Of a stretch of 64,000 bases of DNA, positions 54,284 to 63,915 are shown in pieces (the stretch's first letter is position 1; each line of letters begins with the position of its first letter). Source of the stretch: Streptomyces olivoverticillatus (GTDB lineage Bacteria; Actinomycetota; Actinomycetes; Streptomycetales; Streptomycetaceae); NCBI RefSeq assembly GCF_014203555.1, contig NZ_JACHJH010000005.1:226225-290224 (forward strand), read 5' to 3'. Under the pieces are notes generated by a model. The model did no database searches and was not told the DNA's origin. It saw only the letters and a program-made list of their open reading frames with translations. Position numbers and translations under genes: made by a program.

Positions 54284-55048
54284 ATGCGGAGCCCGGCGGA
54301 GAGCGCCTACCTGCGCGGCGCCCCGGCGCCCCGGCGCACGGCGCCGGACCGGGACCACGAGATCCGGCTCCGGGCCGTCGTGGCCGCCGTCATCGCCGCC
54401 GCGCTGTGGGTCGGCAGCTGGCTCGTCGACCGCGGTGCGCACGGGCAGTCGCCGCCCCCGCAGCCCTCGAAGGCCGAGGCGTTCGCCGCGCCCGGCGGGC
54501 CGCCCGCGGCCGGGCTCCGCCCGGACCAGCTCGTCGCGCCGCTGCCCGCCTCGGCCCCGACCCGGGTGCGGATCCCCGCCATCGGGGTCGACGCCCCGCT
54601 GATGCGGCTCGGGCTGCTGCCGGACGAGACGCTCGCCAGCCCGCCCGAAGGGGAGAGCAACCTCGCGGGCTGGTACGCGGCCGGGACGACGCCGGGCGCG
54701 GCCGGAACAGCGGTCGTCGCCGGGCACGTGGACACCGACAGCGGACCGGCCGTTTTCTACAGCCTCGGTGCCCTGAAGAAGGGGCACACCGTCGAGGTGG
54801 CGCGCACGGACGGCCGTACGGCGGTCTTCACGGTCGACGCCGTCGAGGTCTATGCCAAGGCCGACTTCCCCTCCGGGAAGGTCTACGGGACCTCGGGGCG
54901 GCGGGCCGAGCTGCGGCTGATCACCTGCGGTGGCGGCTTCTCCCAGGAGGAGGGGGTCTACATGGGCAACGTGGTCGTCTACGCACACCTGACGGCCGTG
55001 CTCCAGCCGCCGCAGCTCTTCCGCTCGCCGCGGCCGCTGCTCAACTGA
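54284..55048 (+). CDS. class F sortase
   Basis: A 254-residue transpeptidase with one N-terminal membrane helix (VVAAVIAAALWVGSWLV). After a Pro-rich stretch comes the sortase barrel: VRIPAIGVDAPLM, then TAVVAGHVDTDSGPAVF with His148, and ELRLITCGGGF with Cys215. The usual Arg is expected in the last strands. Class F members of actinobacteria have broad or unknown substrates. ATG at 54284 is chosen for its position before the helix. The secreted protein just upstream is a likely substrate or partner. Confidence 0.9.
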   Translation: MRSPAESAYLRGAPAPRRTAPDRDHEIRLRAVVAAVIAAALWVGSWLVDRGAHGQSPPPQPSKAEAFAAPGGPPAAGLRPDQLVAPLPASAPTRVRIPAIGVDAPLMRLGLLPDETLASPPEGESNLAGWYAAGTTPGAAGTAVVAGHVDTDSGPAVFYSLGALKKGHTVEVARTDGRTAVFTVDAVEVYAKADFPSGKVYGTSGRRAELRLITCGGGFSQEEGVYMGNVVVYAHLTAVLQPPQLFRSPRPLLN

Positions 55049-55055
55049 CCGGGCC

Positions 55056-55090
55056 CGGCGGGCGCAGGCCGGACCGGCCTGCGCCCGCCG
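55056..55090. terminator. perfect bidirectional hairpin between sortase and recQ
   Basis: CGGCGGGCGCAGGCC and GGCCTGCGCCCGCCG form a perfect 15-pair stem with a GGACC loop. It lies in the 47-bp space between two convergent genes and should terminate both. Confidence 0.8.
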
Positions 55091-55095
55091 GCGCA

Positions 55096-56991
<1,896 letters not shown>

Positions 56992-57108
56992 TCGGGAAGT
57001 CTACGAGGATCGCGCCCCGTGCACCGGGGCCTGTGGATAACCCGCACGACCGCCGGCCTGACCTGCTACGACCGTCGGGCGGACCTGCTGCGACCGCCGG
57101 GCGACCCG

Positions 57109-59157
57109 CTACGCCACCTCTATCCCGTACTCCTGCACCAGCGCCTCCAGCCCGCCCGGATACCCCTTGCCGCCGACGACGAAGTCCCAGTCGCCGCTCG
57201 CCCGCCTGCGGAAGGAACCCAGGACGAGCGCGGTCTCGCCCGGCCGCCCGTCGGAGACCTCCAGCTGCCCCAGCTCCGCGCCCGAGGCGTCCGACAGGCG
57301 GATGCGGGCGTCGGTGAACCGCGACAGATCGGCGTCCGGATCGGCCTCCGGGTCTATGGCCGCCACCAGCACCAGCCGGTCCGCGACCGAAGGCAGCGCC
57401 TCGAAGGCGACCGCCAGGGCTGCCTTGTCGGCGCCGCCGGGCGCGACCGCCCGCACGGTCCCGTCGGGCGTGCGCGGATTGTTGTAGAAGACGAAGTGGT
57501 CCTCGCTGAGCACCTGCGGGCCCGTGCAGACCAGCGCGCACACGTCCAGCGCCACGCCGCCCGACCAGGACATCCCCAGCACGTTGTGGTCGCCGTCCAC
57601 GGCGGCATCCGGCGCCGGGGCCTTCGGCTGCGGCGCACCGCCGCCCAGCCGCCCGCGCAGCCCGTGCTCGGCCAGCAGGGCCACCAGCTCCTCGCCGGAG
57701 ACCAGTGTGAGCGGCTTGCCGTTGGCGAAGGCGTACGAACCCGGGCCGAAGCCCGAGGTGGTCACGAGCACCCCCTTGTTCGCGCCCGCCCCCTGCACCG
57801 TCCCGTACAGGTCGCGCACCGCCGTCGGCGGCACCGTCTTGCGGTACCGCTTCACCTGCACGATGATCCGCCCGCCGCTGATCGGGTCCGGATCCAGCGC
57901 CTCCACGTCCACGCCGCCGTCGTTCGACCGCTGCGTCATCACCGCTCGCATGCCGCGGGCCCGGAACAGCTCCGCTACCAGCGCCTCGAACTCGATCGGA
58001 TCCATCTCGAAGAGGTCGGGGTCGTCCCCGCCGCCGTGCGAGACGACACCCCGCCCCACCTCGCCGGGCGCCCGCCCCGGCCGTACCGCCGCGAGCTGGT
58101 CCGGGCGGGCCGACAGCTGCCCGCCGAGCCCGTCGGCGAGACAGTCCACGGCGCTGACCTGCTCCAGGTGCAGCTGCGCGAAGGACTGCCGGGAGACGGT
58201 GACGGAGGCCAGCACGATGTGCGTACGCCGCCCGGTGGCCGGATCGTGCTCGTCCACGAAACCGTTCAGCGCCACCGACTCCAGCGCCCCGAAGCCGTCC
58301 GCCGCGAACAGCTCCCGCAGCGCCAGCAGCACGCACTGCGCCAGCACGTCCCGGTAGAGCGCGCGCCGCTGGGTGAGCGGGCGGGCCGTCTCCTTCTCCT
58401 CGTCCGCCGTCGGCATGTACCGCACCGACTTCGTCTCCGGCACGATGCCGAAGCCCGGCAGCTCCCAGTCCAGCACCAGCTGGCGCGCCCCCGGGTCGTA
58501 GGCGGCCGAGACCTGGTGCGGGAAGTCCTGCGGCCAGGCGCCGGAGGCGTAGAGCGCGGCGGAGAAGTACTCCACCACCGCATCCGGATCCCCCTCGCGC
58601 AGGGCGGCCGTCATCTCCCCGATGCCCGCGTTGTGCCGCCGGATCTCCGCGAGCGTCGTGGCGGCCCACTGGTCGTACTGCTGCTGGTACGCGGCCAGCT
58701 GCTGCCGGCGCACCGCCTCGGCATCCTGCGCGGCGCGCTGGTCCTGCTCGTACTGGGCGCGGCTGCCGAAACGGTAGGCGTTCGGATCGGGCATTGCGAC
58801 GGGCTGCCCCAGGTGCCCCGGGTTGAACGGCTCCACCTGCTCCGGCCGCCCCAGCATGTCCGGCGTGAAGCCCGGCGCCCGGCACCCGGCGGCCAGCAGC
58901 CCCTCCAGCGCCGCGACCTGCGCCTCCAGCTCCTCGGTGCGCCGCCGGGCCTCGGCCTCCCGCGCCTGGCGGTACGCCTGCCGCTGCTCGCGGTCCTGCC
59001 GGGCGACCTCGCGCTCGTACGCCCGCTGCTGCCGTTCCTCTTCGCGCTGCTGCTGCACCGTCGCCCGGTGCCGGGCCTCCTGCTGGCGCTGCTGCTGGCG
59101 CTGCGCCTCGGCCCACATGCCTATCAGTCCATTGGAGCGGCGGCTCATACGGTTCAT
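57109..59157 (-). CDS. coiled-coil / Mrr-type endonuclease / TerD fusion protein
   Basis: A 682-residue protein with three parts. Residues 1-200 are Gln/Arg/Glu-rich coiled coil (AEAQRQQQRQQEARHRATVQ, then REEERQQRAYEREVARQDRE). After a linker domain, residues ~385-490 form a restriction-endonuclease-like Mrr fold: FEALVAELFRARGMRAVMTQ, then NDGGVDVEAL with the metal-binding Asp, then IIVQVKRYRK with the QxK motif. Residues ~515-680 are a TerD domain (NVLGMSWSGGVALDVCALV, DFVVGGKGYPGGLEAL). TerD modules bind calcium and belong to stress-response systems that include defence functions. ATG at 59157 follows GGGGGGAGG; an upstream GTG-type extension is rejected. Confidence 0.85.
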   Translation of the reverse strand: MNRMSRRSNGLIGMWAEAQRQQQRQQEARHRATVQQQREEERQQRAYEREVARQDREQRQAYRQAREAEARRRTEELEAQVAALEGLLAAGCRAPGFTPDMLGRPEQVEPFNPGHLGQPVAMPDPNAYRFGSRAQYEQDQRAAQDAEAVRRQQLAAYQQQYDQWAATTLAEIRRHNAGIGEMTAALREGDPDAVVEYFSAALYASGAWPQDFPHQVSAAYDPGARQLVLDWELPGFGIVPETKSVRYMPTADEEKETARPLTQRRALYRDVLAQCVLLALRELFAADGFGALESVALNGFVDEHDPATGRRTHIVLASVTVSRQSFAQLHLEQVSAVDCLADGLGGQLSARPDQLAAVRPGRAPGEVGRGVVSHGGGDDPDLFEMDPIEFEALVAELFRARGMRAVMTQRSNDGGVDVEALDPDPISGGRIIVQVKRYRKTVPPTAVRDLYGTVQGAGANKGVLVTTSGFGPGSYAFANGKPLTLVSGEELVALLAEHGLRGRLGGGAPQPKAPAPDAAVDGDHNVLGMSWSGGVALDVCALVCTGPQVLSEDHFVFYNNPRTPDGTVRAVAPGGADKAALAVAFEALPSVADRLVLVAAIDPEADPDADLSRFTDARIRLSDASGAELGQLEVSDGRPGETALVLGSFRRRASGDWDFVVGGKGYPGGLEALVQEYGIEVA

Positions 59158-59224
59158 GCCCTCCCCCCGGGACACCCCCGCGTCCCGGAACCGCGTACGT
59201 ACTGGCTCCACGACCAGCGGTGAC

Positions 59225-59460
59225 CAGTCGACTTTAGTCTGCTTCGACGGACTGTTCTTGGACGGCCGGTTCTGCTGCTCGATCTACTGCTTCACGGTCG
59301 ATGGCGGAGCCACGCCGACTGATCCGGTGAAGACCGCCCGGACCGCAAGCCGTTGTGTCCGCCAGTAGCGCCGGACCGTGCACGAGCAGGTGTACATGGT
59401 TGTTCTCCCCGTTGAACTCGACCAGTTCGCACCTCGAAGTCGGCGCATACTGCGCGCGGC
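59225..59460 (-). pseudogene. IS200/IS605-type tnpA (Y1 transposase) remnant
   Basis: On -, the sequence encodes VCADFEV, then after a frame change ELVEFNGENNHVHLLVH with the HUH active-site motif, then after a deletion YWRTQRLAVRAVFTGSVG and STVKQ. A stop (59284-59286) stands where relatives have Tyr, and the old frame goes on as IEQQNRPSKNSPSKQTK. Intact proteins are ~130-150 aa. This copy lacks the N-terminal ~50 residues and the catalytic-Tyr region. It is divergent from the tnpB remnant, as in IS605. Confidence 0.8.
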
Positions 59461-60026
59461 ATGCGGTTGCGGTACAGCTTCCGCCTGTACCCGAACGGTC
59501 CTCAGCGCTCGGCGCTGGCCCGGGCGTTCGGGTGCGCGCGGGTGGTCTGCAACGACGCGCTCCGCGCCCGTGAGACCGCCCGCGCCCATGGCGTGCCGTT
59601 CCCGAAGACGGGGGACCTGTCCAAGCTGCTGATCACCGAGGCGAAGAAGACCGGGGAACGCGCCTGGCCAAGTCGGTGCACGACGCCGGATGGGCGTCGT
59701 TCCTGGCGATGCTGGAGTACAAGGCGGCCCGGTACGGACGCACCTTCATACACATCGGCCGGTTCGAGCCCACCTCGCAGGTGTGCTGCGTGTGTGGCGT
59801 GAAGGACGGCCCCAAGCCCCTCCACATCCGCGCGTGGGAATGCCCGGCATGCGGGAGCGTCCTGGACCGGGACATCAACGCGGCGGTCGACATCGCCAAG
59901 GCCGCCGGACTGGCGGTATCAGCCTGTGGAGCGCAGGTAAGACCGGAACACGTTCCGGCACGGCGCAGAGAAGCAGGAACCCACCGAGACGGTCAACCGA
60001 CCGTGGCAGGAATCCCCGCGCTTTAG
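59461..60026 (+). pseudogene. tnpB (IS605/IS1341 OrfB) remnant with internal deletion
   Basis: The first ~67 codons (MRLRYSFRLYPNGPQRSALA to TEAKKTGERA) match the N-terminus of TnpB. Near 59665 the sequence jumps, in another frame, to RLAKSVHDAGWASFLAMLEY and runs to the end with the zinc ribbon CCVCGVKDGPKPLHIRAWEC, CPACG and the last RuvC motif DRDINAAVDIAKAAG. About 200 residues are missing, including the first RuvC Asp and the Glu, so no active nuclease is made. Confidence 0.85.
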
Positions 60027-60033
60027 CACGGGG
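60014..60033 (+). mobile_element. IS605-type right-end hairpin (possible omega-RNA scaffold end)
   Basis: CCCCGCGCTTTAGCACGGGG folds into an eight-pair stem with one mismatch and a TTTA loop just upstream of the tnpB stop codon. This is the usual right-end structure of IS605/IS1341 elements and the 3' part of the guide RNA used by TnpB. The element probably ends near GTCAA at 60041-60045, and any guide would be taken from the DNA beyond, inside the TetR gene. Confidence 0.6.
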
Positions 60034-60041
60034 AGCGGAAG

Positions 60042-60776
60042 TCAAGCCCTGTCAGGAATGTGCTCGGCGGGAGGGTTGAGCCCCAGCGACCGGAGGAGGT
60101 CGAGCATCTCGGCGAGGTAGAGATGGCCGGGGTTGTGTGTCTGGGCGCGCAGGTGTCCGAACACTTCCAGCGACACCAGGCCGTGCATCCGCCCCCACAG
60201 GCGCAGGGCGAGCGCGACGGCGGCCGGCGGCAGTCCGGGGTACTCCTCGCGGACCGCGGAGACCAGGGCGGGCGTGAAGTCCGACCACAGGTGCCCGCCC
60301 GCCGGCTGCAGCGGCTCGGCCTCCGGCCAGACGGCCGCGACGAGCCCGGTCAGCCCCACGCAGGTGCGGCGCTCGGCCTCCGGCGCCGCCCCGCCGTCCG
60401 GGGGCTCGTAGCCGGGCACCGGATCGCCGTAGACCAGCCGGAAGCCTTCGGGGTGCGCGAGCGCCCACTCGCGGAACCCCTGCGCCCAGGCCAGGAGGCG
60501 GCCTGCCGTGTCATCGGCCGGACGGGCGTCGCGCGCGGCCTCCACGGCGCCGACGAGCGAGGTGTGCACATCGTTGATGAGCGTGGTGACCAGGTCGTCG
60601 CGGGTGGCGTAATAGCCGTAGATCGCGCCGGCGGTCATCCCCATCTCGCGGGCGATGGCGCGCAGTGAAATGGCGCCCGGACCGCCCTCTGCCATCAGCC
60701 GGAGCGCGATGGCCTTGATCTCCGCGCTGGTCTCGGCCCGGAGCCGCTCGCGACGGCTCTGCCGCTGCTCGCTCAC
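60042..60776 (-). CDS. TetR family regulator with WHG domain
   Basis: A 244-residue regulator: ETSAEIKAIALRLMAEGGPG, then ISLRAIAREMGMTAGAIYGYYATRDDL as helix-turn-helix, and a C-terminal WHG-type domain with ALRLWGRMHGLVSLEVFGHL. GTG at 60776 is chosen because the conserved part begins there; no ribosome site is obvious. The stop codon TGA (60042-60044) is supplied by the end of the IS605 element, so the original C-terminus may have been cut and a few residues changed. Divergent from the deacetylase gene at 60858, which it might control. Confidence 0.8.
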   Translation of the reverse strand: MSEQRQSRRERLRAETSAEIKAIALRLMAEGGPGAISLRAIAREMGMTAGAIYGYYATRDDLVTTLINDVHTSLVGAVEAARDARPADDTAGRLLAWAQGFREWALAHPEGFRLVYGDPVPGYEPPDGGAAPEAERRTCVGLTGLVAAVWPEAEPLQPAGGHLWSDFTPALVSAVREEYPGLPPAAVALALRLWGRMHGLVSLEVFGHLRAQTHNPGHLYLAEMLDLLRSLGLNPPAEHIPDRA

Positions 60777-60857
60777 GCTGTCGATTTTACTGCGTTGTGG
60801 TCGTGCGTGCCGTGCAGCGGATGAACGCCGTGCAGGGGCTGCCGATAGCCTGCGGGC

Positions 60858-61631
60858 GTGACGTCTTCGCGCACGGAGGTTCTGCGCACGGCGGTCCTCG
60901 CTGCGCTGGCCGTGACGGTCCTGGGCGCGGCGACCGCCCCCGGCACCGACCCGGTGCGGGCGCTGTACGGCTCCGCGAACCGCACGATGCCCACGCCGCG
61001 CCATGTGGTGGCTCTGACGTTCAACGCGGCGTGGAACGACAAGGGTCTCGACGCGATCCTCGGGACGCTGCGCGAGCACCACGCCCCGGCCACCTTCTTC
61101 CTGACCGGTGCCTTCGCCGAGCAGCACCCCGATGCCGCGCGCACCATCGCGGCGGCCGGGCAGGGGATCGCCAGCCACTCCTACAGCCACCCGCACTTCG
61201 GGGAGCTGTCCCCTGGGGAGCGGGCGGCGGAGGTCCTCAGGGCGGACCGGGCCCTCCGCAAGGCCATCGGCTCCGCACCGCTGCCGTTCTTCCGCTTCCC
61301 CTACGGCGAGACCACCCCGCGGCAGATCACCGAGGTCAACGCCCTGGGCTTCGCCGACATCGAGTGGACCGCCGACACAAACGGCTACCTCGGCACGGGG
61401 CGCGGCATGACCGTGGGCAAGGTCGTCCAGCGGGCATTGGACGCGCTGCGCCCCGGCGAGATCGTCCAGATGCACGTCGGCACCTCGGAGAACCAGGCCA
61501 CGATCCTCGACGCCGAGGCCCTGCCCCGACTTATCGAAGCGCTCCGCGCCCACGACTACGAAATCGCAGACCTCCGCGACTTCCTCGGCGCCCGCACACA
61601 GGCAAACGACCCGGGGCGGCCCTGGTTCTAA
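60858..61631 (+). CDS. polysaccharide deacetylase family protein
   Basis: A 257-residue NodB-fold protein with an N-terminal signal or anchor segment (VLRTAVLAALAVTVLGAATA). ATFFLTGAFAEQ, then IASHSYSHPHFGELS with the HxxxH metal pair, then FFRFPYGETTPRQ and GEIVQMHVGTSENQ are typical. The first motif reads VVALTFNAAWNDKGLDAI instead of TFDDGP, so the usual Asp pair is changed. Activity may be altered, although other members vary here too. It is expected to deacetylate cell-wall or extracellular N-acetyl sugars. GTG at 60858 is the only start that keeps the signal peptide. Confidence 0.8.
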   Translation: MTSSRTEVLRTAVLAALAVTVLGAATAPGTDPVRALYGSANRTMPTPRHVVALTFNAAWNDKGLDAILGTLREHHAPATFFLTGAFAEQHPDAARTIAAAGQGIASHSYSHPHFGELSPGERAAEVLRADRALRKAIGSAPLPFFRFPYGETTPRQITEVNALGFADIEWTADTNGYLGTGRGMTVGKVVQRALDALRPGEIVQMHVGTSENQATILDAEALPRLIEALRAHDYEIADLRDFLGARTQANDPGRPWF

Positions 61632-61706
61632 CAGGGCTTCGGGCCGAGCGCAGGTTCGCCGAACCGATCGCCTATCTTTGGCCGTTGAGCCAACCAGGGG
61701 GGATTG

Positions 61707-62030
61707 GTGGACATAAACATCAAGACGGACCAAGTGCGGCAAGGCGCCGGAGGAACCGAGTCGGCCGCGCACACGGCGCTGGAAAACCTCCGCCGGTCTC
61801 TCGATTCGAGCGATACGGCAGCCGACGGTCACCACGGCTGGACCGCTGCGGCAGCTTTGAAGCAATGCGCGACCGCCTGGGAGGACCACATGGTCGACCT
61901 GGCCAAGCAGATGAACACCATGGCCGAGAACCTCCACAGCTCGGCGAACGCCTACGACGCCACTGATCTGCAGGAGAAGGACGCCATTTCCAGGATCCGG
62001 CACGGGCTCTCCGAATTCGGGAGGAGCTGA
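61707..62030 (+). CDS. WXG100-like small helical protein (type VII secretion target)
   Basis: A 107-residue helical-hairpin protein. The turn HHGWTAAAALKQCATAWEDH sits where ESX/WXG100 proteins have WxG. Flanking helices are QVRQGAGGTESAAHTALENL and MVDLAKQMNTMAENLHSSAN. GTG at 61707 follows AGGGGGGA; TTG three bases earlier is also possible. Only four bases separate it from the amidase gene, so the two are translated together. By analogy with other actinobacteria it would chaperone or co-export the amidase through an ESX-like machine that is not encoded in this window. Confidence 0.75.
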   Translation: MDINIKTDQVRQGAGGTESAAHTALENLRRSLDSSDTAADGHHGWTAAAALKQCATAWEDHMVDLAKQMNTMAENLHSSANAYDATDLQEKDAISRIRHGLSEFGRS

Positions 62031-62033
62031 GCC

Positions 62034-63335
62034 GTGGTCTCCTATCACGACCTGTACGGCTGCCGCGTCGACCAGTGGAAGAAGGCGGCCGACGACTGGG
62101 TTGCCCTTTCCAGACGTTCCGAAGCCGCCGCCGAGGACATCCGCGCACAGGGCAAGAAGCCGCTCGACGAGCACTGGGCGGACGCCACGGGCAAGAAGGC
62201 GGGCAAGCGTCTGGAGGACATCGCCGACCGCCTGGAGGCCGGTGGCGACATCACCAAGGGCGTGGCCATGGTGCTCGACGGCCTGGCTTACTCGATGGAG
62301 TGGGCCCAGCGCACGCTGTTCCACGCGGTCGAGCTCGCGAACGAGTACGGGCTGCACATCCAGGACGGCCACGCTGTCGGCTCCTACACCGGTCCGACGG
62401 GCCCCAATGTGCCGCTGGACGTCGGGGCCCGCAACAGCACCGCCTACGCCAAGGAGCAGGAGCGCGTAGCCGAGATCAACGGCCTGATCGAAGAATCGTT
62501 GCGCCAGGCCACGCAAGCCGACGGGAAAGCGGCCGCCGAGCTGGCCAAGCTGGCGAAGACGGTCAACGTCGCCGACACCAGTAAGGCGCACAACGAGATC
62601 GAGGTCGAGGCCTCCCGTGTCGAATTCGACATGCTCAGGGCGGACATCCCGGTCGGCAAGGACCCGCACCTCGTCCGCGCCTGGTGGGACGGACTGACAT
62701 CAAAGCAGCAGAAAGACCTGATGCGGGCGGATCCCGTGACCCTCGCCGACCTCAAGGGCCTGCCATCGGCAGTCGGGCGGGAACTCAGAGGCGCTGACGG
62801 CAAGATCGACCGTGTGGAGATGGTGCGGTACGCACTGGATCACTGGGACAAGAAGGACGATCTCCACTTCAGGAACAACTGTGCCAATTTTGTGTCATCA
62901 GCCCTTGAAGCCGGTGGCATGGAGAAGAAGCTCGGCGTTTGGACGGGGCCCATGGGTGACAACACCTGGGGCCGGGAGAGCGGCGTGGGATGGGACGCGA
63001 TCGACCGGCGGGTCTACCACTCACGCTCATGGGCGCTGGCCAAAGACCTGCAGAAGTTCCTGCTGCGCAACGGTGGCGACGAGGTCCCAAGGTCGCAAGC
63101 GCGCCCTGGCGACGTCATCTTCTACGAGCAAGTGGCCCCTGGCGCCTCGGAGCCCCCGGGTGAGACCTACCACGCCGCCGTCGTCACGTCCGTAACACCC
63201 GACGGCGACATCAAGTTGACCCAGCACACCAGCTCATGGCAGAACGTCAGCCTCGACAGCCGCGTGCACATCGCCACCAGGAACGAAGGTGAGCAACGCA
63301 TCCACATCGTCCGCCCTCATCCGGATTGGTACTGA
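62034..63335 (+). CDS. putative type VII effector: WXG-like N-terminus and amidase domain
   Basis: A 433-residue protein. Residues 1-200 are helical (VDQWKKAADDWVALSRRSEA, then KAGKRLEDIADRLEAGGDIT), like the leader of polymorphic toxins exported by type VII systems, with no signal peptide. From about 270 a putative amidase domain (Amidase_6/NlpC-like) appears: HFRNNCANFVSSALEAGG with Cys283, DNTWGRESG, then QARPGDVIFYEQ and TYHAAVVTSVTPDGDIKLTQ with His380. It may cut peptidoglycan cross-links of rival cells or of its own wall. GTG at 62034 follows the WXG100-like gene directly, and the stop overlaps the next gene (TGATG). Confidence 0.75.
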   Translation: MVSYHDLYGCRVDQWKKAADDWVALSRRSEAAAEDIRAQGKKPLDEHWADATGKKAGKRLEDIADRLEAGGDITKGVAMVLDGLAYSMEWAQRTLFHAVELANEYGLHIQDGHAVGSYTGPTGPNVPLDVGARNSTAYAKEQERVAEINGLIEESLRQATQADGKAAAELAKLAKTVNVADTSKAHNEIEVEASRVEFDMLRADIPVGKDPHLVRAWWDGLTSKQQKDLMRADPVTLADLKGLPSAVGRELRGADGKIDRVEMVRYALDHWDKKDDLHFRNNCANFVSSALEAGGMEKKLGVWTGPMGDNTWGRESGVGWDAIDRRVYHSRSWALAKDLQKFLLRNGGDEVPRSQARPGDVIFYEQVAPGASEPPGETYHAAVVTSVTPDGDIKLTQHTSSWQNVSLDSRVHIATRNEGEQRIHIVRPHPDWY

Positions 63336-63784
63336 TGGCTACCTCACCTTCCTCCGCTCCCATCGACCCCGCAGCACAGAAGCGCCCGCTCGGGCTGGGC
63401 GCGCTGATCGCTGGGCTGTGGGTGCCACTCGCGACCGTTGCCGGCGTGGTCACTTCCTGGCAGGTGGAGGGCATCGACCGGGACTGGGTCGACCGGCAGC
63501 AGGCGGCATGTCGGCACATGCCCTTCCCGGCAATGGAATATCTCGCCGCCTGGACAGGGCCCGTCCTCGGTATATCGGCAGTCGTTGTCTGCGTCCTGCT
63601 CGCCAAATGGATGCGCCGACGGCACGGCGTTCGGATCTGGGAGACGAAGTGGGGGCTGCTGGCCTACTTCTGTGTCTGGCCCAATGTGCTGACGATCCTG
63701 CTGGAGCTGTTCACCCTGTATGCCACCTACTCGCCCATCGATTCGGGTCCGATTCTGGGCGATTGCCGCTTCGGCGGCCCGTAA
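63335..63784 (+). CDS. small membrane protein, candidate immunity protein
   Basis: A 149-residue protein with three hydrophobic segments: LGALIAGLWVPLATVAGVV, WTGPVLGISAVVVCVLLAKW and GLLAYFCVWPNVLTILLELF. An exported-side loop carries a Cys (AACRHM), and a C-terminal GDCRF adds another. Its ATG overlaps the amidase stop codon, so it is translationally coupled to the putative effector. Position and membrane location suit an immunity protein that protects the producer, but nothing in the sequence itself proves it. No family is recognised. Confidence 0.7.
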   Translation: MATSPSSAPIDPAAQKRPLGLGALIAGLWVPLATVAGVVTSWQVEGIDRDWVDRQQAACRHMPFPAMEYLAAWTGPVLGISAVVVCVLLAKWMRRRHGVRIWETKWGLLAYFCVWPNVLTILLELFTLYATYSPIDSGPILGDCRFGGP

Positions 63785-63915
63785 AGCCCCTAAAGACCGA
63801 TTCCGGCGCGCGGACCATTGCGCCGGCCCGTTGTCTCCGCCGTCGTGACCGACTCGGCGGTGCCGGCGAACAACAGGCAGCGACCAGGTGACCAGGTTCG
63901 CCCACCCTCCCCGTC

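Noticed and set aside
57109..59157. Intact restriction-modification system
   Set aside because: No methyltransferase or specificity gene is nearby; the nuclease domain is joined to TerD instead.
61632..61706. tRNA or small RNA gene between deacetylase and WXG100-like gene
   Set aside because: No cloverleaf or stable hairpin is present; the gap only holds a ribosome site.
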